A stretch of 64,000 nucleotides of DNA. It comes from Candidatus Rhodoferax bjergmarkensis (GTDB lineage Bacteria > Pseudomonadota > Gammaproteobacteria > Burkholderiales > Burkholderiaceae_C). Below are positions 16,984 to 23,233 of the stretch, piece after piece. Location: positions 348,055 through 412,054 of the forward strand of contig JADJFX010000035.1 of the NCBI GenBank assembly GCA_016708345.1, given 5' to 3'. Within the stretch, counting starts at the first letter, position 1; every line of letters starts with the position of its first letter. Position numbers and translations under genes: made by a program. The notes beneath the pieces were generated by a model. The model had not been told where the DNA came from, did not search any database, and saw nothing but the letters and a program-made list of their open reading frames with translations.

Positions 16984-17715
16984 GGGGTTGCTGGCGGTAC
17001 ACCAGGGCGCTGTGCCATCGTTGCCAAAAACCTGGCTGACCCCCAAGGCGGCCAAGCGCTGGCGCGCCAAACCGGGCAGATTGGCCCGCCATTTGCCTGC
17101 GCTCACCGACGTGCCAGTGACGGGTGTGAACAGGGTCTGCGCAGCCGGGTCGTGCGCTACAAAGGCCTGGCGCACGTCGTCGCCCACCTCAAAGGCCTGG
17201 GGGCCAATGCAGGGGCCCATCCATGCTATTAATTCAGTAGCTGCTTGCGCACGTTCTACGTGCGCTAGAGCCCTAAAACGCTCTAAAACAGATTCCAGAA
17301 TACCGACCCCGCCCTCGCCCACCAAACCGCGCCAACCGGCATGCGCTGCCGCCACCAGGCTGCCTTGGGTGTTGGTCAGCAGCACCGGCAGGCAATCGGC
17401 GACCATGACGGTGCAGGCCACGCCCTGCTGCGCGGTGACGCAGGCATCTGCCGTGGTGCCATCGGCACTGTCGTCAAAAACTTCCAGGGTTTGGGTGCCA
17501 TGCACTTGCGACAAAAACACCGGGCGTGCGCCCAGCGCCTGCGCCAGCACCGCGCGATTGGCCACAACCAGCTGCGGCTGGTCGCCCACGTGGTCACCCA
17601 AGTTCAGGGCATCAAAGGGCGGCTTTGAGTGACCACCGGCGCGCGTGGTGCAAACCGCACGCACATGGCCGGGCGCAGGCCAATCGGGAATCAGCCAGTC
17701 AGCGTTCACAAGCAA
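16912..17715 (-). CDS. pgeF: Laccase-domain protein, YfiH/PgeF family
   Basis: The 267-residue protein has the family's metal/nucleoside-site residues: FLSQVHGTQ (His), VMVADCLPVLL (Cys) and AAAHAGWRGL (His). The C-terminus ends in a typical block with GNDGTAPWCTASNPSRFFSY. The E. coli homologue (PgeF/YfiH) hydrolyses mis-linked peptidoglycan precursors, and related proteins oxidise or deaminate purine nucleosides. The segment RALAHVERAQAATELIAWMG is encoded by a dispersed repeat (17225-17283) inserted in frame where relatives have a short linker. It lies 4 bp from ycaO and may share a transcript with it. Confidence 0.88.
   Translation of the reverse strand: MLVNADWLIPDWPAPGHVRAVCTTRAGGHSKPPFDALNLGDHVGDQPQLVVANRAVLAQALGARPVFLSQVHGTQTLEVFDDSADGTTADACVTAQQGVACTVMVADCLPVLLTNTQGSLVAAAHAGWRGLVGEGGVGILESVLERFRALAHVERAQAATELIAWMGPCIGPQAFEVGDDVRQAFVAHDPAAQTLFTPVTGTSVSAGKWRANLPGLARQRLAALGVSQVFGNDGTAPWCTASNPSRFFSYRRDGVTGRLGACIWLNR
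17225..17283. repeat. Dispersed repeat element, copy 3 (inside pgeF)
   Basis: The element reads ctattaattcagtagctgct, then tgcgcacgttctacgtgcgc, then tagagccc. It is the clearest copy, with two inverted GCGCAC/GTGCGC arms that could form a hairpin. It is translated in frame within the laccase-domain gene. Confidence 0.75.
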
Positions 17716-17718
17716 GTT

Positions 17719-19449
17719 TCAAGCGGTGCGGGCATGCACCTTGTCGTAGGCCGCCAGCAGCTTTTGGTGCATTTCGCAGCCGGTCATCGAAAGGCCTGGC
17801 ACCGACAAGCCCATGAAGCGGTCGGTTTGCATGATGAGCGCATGCGCCTGTGCCACCGCGCCCGCGCCATACAACTGGCGCAAGGCGTTCAGGAAAGGGC
17901 CAGTGTCGCCCATGTCGGCCAGGTTGATCAGGCTCTCGATGCAGGCGTAAACGCTCAAACGCTGAGGGTTGCACTGACCAAAGTTTTTGATCCACTCACA
18001 GCCCTCAAGGGCTGCGCCTTCGTCACCAATGGCCAGCGCCAGCAGGGTTTTGAGTTCGCCCACCCGCAGGTCGGCCCAGAAGGAGCCCGCATCGGCCGCC
18101 ATGCCAATCACCGCCGCCACCGGGCGCTGGTCGGCCAGCGCGGAGTCATTCAGGGTTTCAAGCAAATCGGTGCATTCTTCGTCGTCCAGGTCAGCCAGGT
18201 TGAGAATCGCTTCGCGAATGGCATTGCCCACGCTGTTGTTCTCAAAGTCGAGGTCATCGACCGGGTAAATCTCGGACATGCCGGGCACCAGAATGCGGCA
18301 GGCATAGACGCCCAGGTGGGTGAAGTCGGAGATATAAATGTCGCGCCCGTCGCGGTGAATGCGCTCCACCGCCCACGCGTAATCTTCTGCCGTGGTGCTG
18401 CTGAAGTTCCAGTCGCAAAACTCAAAATCCGGCACATCGCCCAAAAACTTCCAGTGCACCACGCCGCTGGAATCGACGAAATGGATTTCGATGTTGGTGG
18501 CGCTGGCAACTTCTTCCAGGTCAAAACCGGGGGCCGGAAAACCGGCCAGGTTGTCCAGTGCACGGCCTTGCAGCAGCTCGGTCAGGGCGCGCTCCAGCGC
18601 AATTTCAAAGCGCGGGTGGGCACCAAAACTGGCAAAACAGCCCTGGTCTTGCGGATGCAACAGGGTCACGTTCATCACCGGGTACTGGCCACCCAGCGAT
18701 GCGTCTTTGACCAGAATGCCAAAACCAGCGGCGCGCAGGGCCTTGATGCCGGCTTCAATGCGTGGGTAACGGGCAATCACGCTCTCTGGCACATCGGGCA
18801 GGCAAATGCCTTCACTGATGATGCGGCCCTTGATGTGGCGTTCAAAAATTTCGGACAAGGCCTGTGTGCGCGCCTCCGCCTGGGAGTTGCCTGCCGACAT
18901 GCCGTTGCTCACATACAGGTTGCCGATGATGTTGACCGGGATGTAAGTGACCGCGCCGTCACGCTGGCGAACATAAGGAATGGCGCAAATGCCGCGCTCG
19001 ACATTGCCGGAGTTGAACTCCACCAGGTTGATGGCGTCAATGCTGTCGTCCGGGTTGTAGAACTTGTGCAGTTCGGGGTTCAAAATCCCGGCGGGCCAGC
19101 TGCCGTCGTCGCCCGGCTCAAACCAGCGCTCCTGCGGGTAATGAACGTAGTGACGGTCGGCCACTTTGGGGCCCAAGTAGTAATGGGTCCAGAAATAGTT
19201 GGTGGACAAACGCTCAAAAAACTCGCCCAAGGCGCTGGCCAGGCAGGCCAGGCGGGAAGCGCCCTTGCCGTTGGTGAACAAAATGGGGCAATCGCGGTCG
19301 CGGATGTGGACGGACCAGATGCCGTCAACCGGGTTCAGCCAGGATTTTTCCTCAATGTGAAAGCCCAATGCCTGTAATTTGGCTTGGTGGTTGTTGATGG
19401 TGGATTCGAGGGAGGCATCTTTGCCGGGGATAAAACTTTGTGTATTCAT
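17719..19449 (-). CDS. ycaO: YcaO-domain protein (E. coli YcaO type)
   Basis: The protein is about 576 residues. It has the YcaO ATP-binding core (GNSQAEARTQALSEIFERH, ALTELLQGRAL) and the long C-terminal TPR-like half found in E. coli YcaO. It is annotated as an accessory factor of the RimO-dependent beta-methylthiolation of ribosomal protein S12. It ends in the acidic/helical form rather than the Pro-rich tail of azoline-forming YcaOs, and no peptide precursor gene is nearby. The start MNTQSFIPGKDASLESTINN at 19449 is preferred to the open frame upstream. A GC-rich dispersed repeat lies just upstream. Confidence 0.9.
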   Translation of the reverse strand: MNTQSFIPGKDASLESTINNHQAKLQALGFHIEEKSWLNPVDGIWSVHIRDRDCPILFTNGKGASRLACLASALGEFFERLSTNYFWTHYYLGPKVADRHYVHYPQERWFEPGDDGSWPAGILNPELHKFYNPDDSIDAINLVEFNSGNVERGICAIPYVRQRDGAVTYIPVNIIGNLYVSNGMSAGNSQAEARTQALSEIFERHIKGRIISEGICLPDVPESVIARYPRIEAGIKALRAAGFGILVKDASLGGQYPVMNVTLLHPQDQGCFASFGAHPRFEIALERALTELLQGRALDNLAGFPAPGFDLEEVASATNIEIHFVDSSGVVHWKFLGDVPDFEFCDWNFSSTTAEDYAWAVERIHRDGRDIYISDFTHLGVYACRILVPGMSEIYPVDDLDFENNSVGNAIREAILNLADLDDEECTDLLETLNDSALADQRPVAAVIGMAADAGSFWADLRVGELKTLLALAIGDEGAALEGCEWIKNFGQCNPQRLSVYACIESLINLADMGDTGPFLNALRQLYGAGAVAQAHALIMQTDRFMGLSVPGLSMTGCEMHQKLLAAYDKVHARTA

Positions 19450-19474
19450 GGGCGTCAGCATACATGAAATAAGC

Positions 19475-19575
19475 CCCCACGCTCCACCGCTACGCGGGTC
19501 GCTGCCCCCCGAGGGGGTGCATTTCATCCTCGATGGGTCTCATAGTCCCATCGACACGGGGCGGCCCGGCGATGA
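19475..19575. repeat. GC-rich intergenic repeat of Comamonadaceae type
   Basis: The segment contains gctgccccccgagggggtgc and ends ggggcggcccggcgatg, with an internal inverted repeat (cgatggg ... cccatcg) able to form a hairpin. From memory, blocks with CTGCCCCCCGAGGGGG and GGGGCGGCCCGGCG are widespread between genes in this family. It fills the divergent gap between ycaO and the monooxygenase gene. Confidence 0.6.
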
Positions 19576-19639
19576 AACCTTGCCCTGCCGGGCGCTAGAC
19601 TTACCCACTTGCCAATTTCCCCAAAAAATGGAGTCCCTC

Positions 19640-19942
19640 ATGATTCTTGAACTTGCCGACATCCGCATTCACCCCGGACTGAATACCGAATTTGAAGAAG
19701 CCATTGAACGTGGTTTGAAAACCGTTATCCACCAGGCCACGGGGTTTCAGGGCTACAAGGTCAACCGGGGCATCGAAAGCCCCGAGCGTTACATCTTGCA
19801 AATATTCTGGGACACGCTGGAAGACCACACGGTCGGTTTTCGCCAGTCGCCAGGGTTTGCCCAGTGGCGGGCCATCGTCGGGCCATTTTTTGCCAGTGTT
19901 CCGGTGGTGGAGCATTTCAACCTGGTGGTCAAATCCGCATGA
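19640..19942 (+). CDS. Antibiotic biosynthesis monooxygenase (ABM)-fold protein
   Basis: The 100-residue protein MILELADIRIHPGLNTEFEE is a small ferredoxin-like dimeric alpha-beta barrel of the ABM family. It shows the typical GFQGYKVNRGIESPERYILQ, IFWDTLEDHTVGFRQSPGF and final beta-strand. The ATG at 19640 has GGAG just upstream; longer in-frame starts fall in the repeat. Its stop overlaps the next gene as ATGA, so they form an operon. The substrate is unknown; members act on quinones, heme or reactive intermediates. Confidence 0.82.
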   Translation: MILELADIRIHPGLNTEFEEAIERGLKTVIHQATGFQGYKVNRGIESPERYILQIFWDTLEDHTVGFRQSPGFAQWRAIVGPFFASVPVVEHFNLVVKSA

Positions 19943-20634
19943 ATTATGTTTTCAACCCTGCCCCGCTCGTTTCGGTTCCGATAGTTGGCACCCAGGACCG
20001 GTTTCCCGTCCACCGCGTTTACTGCGTGGCGCGCAACTACGAAGAACACGCCAGGGAAATGGGTTTCCCCAGCAACGAGCCGCCCTTTTTCTTTCTGAAA
20101 CCGACCGACGCTTTGCTGGTGGTGGATGCGGGTACGCAAGGCACATTGCCCTACCCCAGCCTGACCCACAATTTGCACCATGAAGTGGAACTGGTGGTGG
20201 CCATTGGCAAGGGTGGAAAAAACATCGCCGCCAGCGAGGCCCACCAGCATATCTACGGTTATGCGGTTGGTCTGGACATGACCCGCCGCGACCTGCAAAA
20301 CGAGATGAAAAAGCAGGGCCGTCCTTGGTGCATTGCCAAGGCGTTTGACCTTGGCGCGCCGATAGGCCCCATCACGGCGGCAGATCTGGCGGACGATTTA
20401 AGCAACGCCGAGATTTTTCTGCAGGTCAACGGCCAGCCCCGCCAGCGCAGCCGGGTTGCCAACATGATCTGGAACGCCGCCCATGTGATCGAGCATCTGT
20501 CGCGTGCCTGGGAGCTGCAGGCGGGCGACCTGATCTACACCGGCACCCCCGAGGGCGTCGGCCCGGTGGTGGCGGGCGACACCTTGCAAGCGGGCGTGAC
20601 GGGCCTCACGCCGATCACCGTGACCATCACTTAG
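19939..20634 (+). CDS. Fumarylacetoacetate hydrolase (FAH) family protein
   Basis: The 231-residue protein starts MNYVFNPAPLVSVPIVGTQD and contains the FAH core: VYCVARNYEEHAREMG, PFFFLKPTDALL, HHEVELVVAIGKGG (metal-binding acids), GYAVGLDMTRRDLQ and the C-terminal IYTGTPEGVGPV. FAH enzymes cleave C-C bonds or decarboxylate/isomerise beta-diketo acids and act in the cytoplasm. It overlaps the ABM gene by 4 bp. The length fits acylpyruvate hydrolase or fumarylpyruvate hydrolase branches; exact specificity cannot be told. Confidence 0.9.
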   Translation: MNYVFNPAPLVSVPIVGTQDRFPVHRVYCVARNYEEHAREMGFPSNEPPFFFLKPTDALLVVDAGTQGTLPYPSLTHNLHHEVELVVAIGKGGKNIAASEAHQHIYGYAVGLDMTRRDLQNEMKKQGRPWCIAKAFDLGAPIGPITAADLADDLSNAEIFLQVNGQPRQRSRVANMIWNAAHVIEHLSRAWELQAGDLIYTGTPEGVGPVVAGDTLQAGVTGLTPITVTIT

Positions 20635-20790
20635 TTTTTTGGTGTTACGGCACCTATCGCTTTCAATTTAGGGATGAGGAAGAAGCCAATGGTCCGCTTT
20701 TGGGCGGTGCTGGCAGGATGCAGTGCAAGGCGTCCTGAGCGCGGTTTGGCGAGCCAAATAAGCGAAGGGCAACGAAGCAATGCGCCCGCA

Positions 20791-20836
20791 AGTGCCGACA
20801 AAAACGGGAAATTGATTGCTTCTGCATCCCTTACAC
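20791..20836. repeat. Dispersed 46-bp repeat, copy a
   Basis: The segment begins agtgccgacaaaaacggg and ends ttctgcatcccttacac. It matches 22706-22751 at 36 of 46 positions by hand alignment. It lies just upstream of the NUDIX gene. The 209-bp gap containing it holds no gene that I can see. Confidence 0.5.
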
Positions 20837-20843
20837 TCGCAAA

Positions 20844-21386
20844 ATGCTTCGTCCCCCCATCAAACACTGCCGAGACTGCGGTACTGCCGTGGTCTACCGC
20901 TTGCCGGACGATGGCGACACCAAAGAGCGCGCCATTTGCACCGCCTGCCACACGGTTCACTACGAAAACCCGCTCAACGTGGTGGGCACGGTGCCCTACT
21001 GGGGTCAGCAGGTGCTGCTGTGCAAACGCAATATCGAGCCGCGCTGGGGCAAGTGGACGCTGCCGGCCGGATTTATGGAATTGCACGAAACCGTGGCCGA
21101 AGGGGCTGCACGCGAAACGCTGGAAGAGGCTGGCGCACAGTTTGAAATGGAGGGCCTGTTCTCGCTGGTCAATGTGGCGCGGGTTGGGCAGGTTCATTTT
21201 TTCTACCGGGCGCGCTTGTTAAGCCCCATTTTTGACCCCGGCCAAGAAACGCTGGAAGCACGCTTGTTTTCGGAAGACGAAATCCCCTGGGACGAGATTG
21301 CCTTCATGACCGTCAAAGAGACGCTGCGACGCTACTTCAGTGACCGCCGCGCTGGCGCTTTTTCCATCCATGCGATCGACGTCTGA
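20844..21386 (+). CDS. NUDIX hydrolase with N-terminal zinc ribbon
   Basis: The protein is 180 residues. The N-terminus has two Cys pairs (KHCRDCG and ICTACH) forming a zinc ribbon. The NUDIX box spans LPAGFMELHETVAEGAARET and continues LEEAGA, with all catalytic Glu residues present. The enzyme hydrolyses a nucleoside diphosphate linked to another moiety. The zinc ribbon plus NUDIX layout recalls NudC-like NADH/ADP-ribose pyrophosphatases, but the protein is shorter. The start MLRPPIKHCRDCG fits well. It appears to be monocistronic. Confidence 0.9.
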   Translation: MLRPPIKHCRDCGTAVVYRLPDDGDTKERAICTACHTVHYENPLNVVGTVPYWGQQVLLCKRNIEPRWGKWTLPAGFMELHETVAEGAARETLEEAGAQFEMEGLFSLVNVARVGQVHFFYRARLLSPIFDPGQETLEARLFSEDEIPWDEIAFMTVKETLRRYFSDRRAGAFSIHAIDV

Positions 21387-21524
21387 AATCAGAATTCGGA
21401 CCCGGTTGTGGGTTCATCGCATAGCCATCTATTTGCTGGTCAATGTGGTGGACGACCCCGCATGGCTGGCATTGATTTTTTGTTGAAACACGGCAAATCT
21501 AAAATTTTTTCGTCAGACTTGCAC

Positions 21525-22010
21525 ATGTCCATTGACCGGAATTTCAGAAAAAGCACCGATGAAGTCACGCCATCGATGTTTGCCGCTCATGGCCGGGTAG
21601 AAATGTTTTTTGAAGGCGACATTTTGCAGTACGAAGCCTGCGGCCCTTTCAACAAGGAACTGTTTGAATCGCTGGCTGTGGCCCAATTGGATTTCCTGAA
21701 AACAGCCAACCATCAAGGCCCATGGGCCAGCATTTGCTTGGTGCAACGCAGTGGCCTAACCTCGCCGGAAGGTTTTTTATGCTATGAAGAAATGATCCGC
21801 GCGCCAAAACCGGATCAATTTACACCACTGGCAACTGCCTTTGTAGTGCCCCCTGGTGTTGAAGGCGGCAGCCTGATGCTGCCCCGGGTTACTGCCATTT
21901 TTGCAAGAGTGGGCCGCCCCTTCAAGGGGTTTGACAACATGTCCAGCGCCAAGGACTGGGCCAACAGCCTGATAGACGCCGAAAAAACGCGCATCCTGAG
22001 CAAAGCCTGA
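21525..22010 (+). CDS. Conserved hypothetical protein, possibly STAS/SpoIIAA-like
   Basis: The 161-residue soluble protein from MSIDRNFRKSTDEVTPSMFA contains FEGDILQYEACGPFNKELFE and a Trp-Ala-Ser-Ile segment. The alternating strands and helices recall SpoIIAA-like folds, but I do not recognise a named family. In-frame ATGs upstream (21462, 21408) exist without a convincing ribosome-binding site, so the start is uncertain. It lies 30 bp before the EcsC-like gene on the same strand. Confidence 0.6.
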   Translation: MSIDRNFRKSTDEVTPSMFAAHGRVEMFFEGDILQYEACGPFNKELFESLAVAQLDFLKTANHQGPWASICLVQRSGLTSPEGFLCYEEMIRAPKPDQFTPLATAFVVPPGVEGGSLMLPRVTAIFARVGRPFKGFDNMSSAKDWANSLIDAEKTRILSKA

Positions 22011-22040
22011 TGCCCCTGATGCGCTTGATAATTGTGAACC

Positions 22041-22643
22041 ATGGTTAAAAAAATTATTGCTGCCGTTGTCCCGACCCATGAACTTCGCGAACAGCTAAGT
22101 GACGCCATCTCGGATTTGGTGCTGCAGCTGCCCCCGTCCAAAGAAGGCCAAGTGACTCATGCCCACGAACGCGCCCACGCACTCAGTCGCACGGCCTCGC
22201 GCCAAGCCAGTCTGTTAGCCGGGTCAATGGCCTTGCCACCGGGCATTTTGGGCTGGCTCACAATTCCCATTGAATTGATGGGAGTGTGGCGACTGCAGGC
22301 ACAGATGGTGTCCGATATTGCTGCTGTGTATGGCAAAAGCGCCACCCTGAGCCGCGAGCAAATGGTTTACTGCCTGTTTAAACACGTCAGCGCCCAACTC
22401 TTTCGTGATGTGGTGGTGCGCGTGGGAGAACGCTATGTGGTGCAGCGCGCCTCAATGGCCTTCATTCAATCCGCAGCACAAACACTTGGCGTGAAGATTA
22501 CAAAAACCATTATTGGCAAGGGCGCGACCCGTTTGGTTCCCCTGATCGGTGCCATTGGCGTCAGTGCCTATGCCTACTTTGACACCACCCAAGTGGCCAA
22601 AACAGCCATTGAGCTTTTTTCTCGGGACATTGTTTTGGAGTAG
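22041..22643 (+). CDS. EcsC-family protein
   Basis: The 200-residue protein has the EcsC signature: an early Lys/Arg-rich helix, ALSRTASRQASLLAGSMALP, GWLTIPIELMGVWRLQAQMV, ISAVYGK-like IAAVYGKSA, and a C-terminal hydrophobic stretch ATRLVPLIGAIGVSAYAYF. EcsC domains associate with membranes; the B. subtilis founder sits beside an ABC transporter. No transporter is adjacent here. The ATG at 22041 follows the preceding stop by 30 bp. Confidence 0.75.
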   Translation: MVKKIIAAVVPTHELREQLSDAISDLVLQLPPSKEGQVTHAHERAHALSRTASRQASLLAGSMALPPGILGWLTIPIELMGVWRLQAQMVSDIAAVYGKSATLSREQMVYCLFKHVSAQLFRDVVVRVGERYVVQRASMAFIQSAAQTLGVKITKTIIGKGATRLVPLIGAIGVSAYAYFDTTQVAKTAIELFSRDIVLE

Positions 22644-22705
22644 CGGTTGATGTTGTTCAAAAGGGGGCTGTCAGAGCCATATCGCCCCATTGTGAGTTTC
22701 AAGCC

Positions 22706-22751
22706 AGTGCCGCCAGAAATGGGATATTTGTGATTTCTGCATCCCTCACAC
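22706..22751. repeat. Dispersed 46-bp repeat, copy b
   Basis: The segment begins agtgccgccagaaatggg and ends ttctgcatccctcacac, matching 20791-20836 at 36 of 46 positions. It lies downstream of the EcsC gene. The rest of 22644-22854 shows nothing that I can name. Confidence 0.5.
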
Positions 22752-22854
22752 CTAGCCTGACGAAAAAAATCCATCAATATGTTTTGTATCGGTTTTGATG
22801 AAACGGACTACTAGGCGGGGTTGATAATTTATGAGACTGCCTGAAACTAATAGT

Positions 22855-22947
22855 TGGTGCCCGGGACCGGAATCGAACCGGTACGCCCGTTATTCACGAA
22901 GCGGCGGATTTTAAGTCCGATGTGTCTACCAATTCCACCACCCGGGC
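22855..22947 (-). tRNA. tRNA-Leu (anticodon TAA)
   Basis: The minus strand folds as a 93-nt class II tRNA. The acceptor stem GCCCGGG pairs with CCCGGGC, followed by encoded ACCA. The D-loop is AATTGGTAGAC, the anticodon loop contains TAA (GACTTAAAATCC), there is a long variable arm, and the T-loop is GGTTCGATTCC. It is third in a minus-strand tRNA run (Gly, Cys, Leu). Confidence 0.97.
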
Positions 22948-22963
22948 ACGGCTGCCTGATTTT

Positions 22964-23037
22964 TGGAGGCGCGAGGCGGAGTCGAACCGCCCTCCACGGA
23001 TTTGCAATCCGTTGCATAACCGATTTGCTATCGCGCC
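22964..23037 (-). tRNA. tRNA-Cys (anticodon GCA)
   Basis: This 74-nt tRNA on the minus strand has acceptor stem GGCGCGA paired with TCGCGCC, terminal TCCA, anticodon loop GGATTGCAAATCC with anticodon GCA, and T-loop GGTTCGACTCC. It lies 16 bp from tRNA-Leu. Confidence 0.97.
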
Positions 23038-23050
23038 AATTTTTTTGACA

Positions 23051-23078
23051 AAAAAGGGAAGCATATGCTTCCCTTTTT
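23051..23078 (-). terminator. Perfect hairpin between tRNA-Gly and tRNA-Cys
   Basis: The stem aaaaagggaagc/gcttcccttttt with an ATAT loop is a perfect 12-bp inverted repeat flanked by T runs on both strands. On the minus strand it follows tRNA-Gly directly and looks like a rho-independent terminator. It may allow partial read-through to the Cys and Leu tRNAs or serve as a processing site. Confidence 0.75.
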
Positions 23079-23084
23079 GGAATC

Positions 23085-23160
23085 TGGAGCGGGAAAAGAG
23101 TCTCGAACTCTCGACCTCAACCTTGGCAAGGTTGCGCTCTACCAACTGAGCTATTCCCGC
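23085..23160 (-). tRNA. tRNA-Gly (anticodon GCC)
   Basis: This 76-nt tRNA has acceptor stem GCGGGAA paired with TTCCCGC, terminal TCCA, D-loop AGCTCAGTTGGTAGAGC, anticodon loop ACCTTGCCAAGGT with anticodon GCC, and T-loop AGTTCGAGACT. It is first in the minus-strand tRNA run after lon. Confidence 0.97.
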
Positions 23161-23174
23161 GTTTCAAGCTTTAA

Positions 23175-23203
23175 ATTATAGCGTGTTTTTAACCATTTTT
23201 AAA
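23175..23203 (-). promoter_or_regulatory. Promoter of the tRNA run
   Basis: On the minus strand a perfect TATAAT (plus-strand attata, 23175-23180) lies 15 bp before the mature tRNA-Gly 5' end. TTTAAA sits 17 bp upstream of it as a weak -35. The placement fits a stable-RNA promoter between lon and the tRNAs. Confidence 0.65.
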
Positions 23204-23233
23204 ATCCACCCAAAAAACTTTTCATTTATCGCA

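Noticed and set aside
17629..19377. 582-codon plus-strand ORF
   Set aside because: It is an antisense shadow of ycaO, whose motifs are all on the minus strand.
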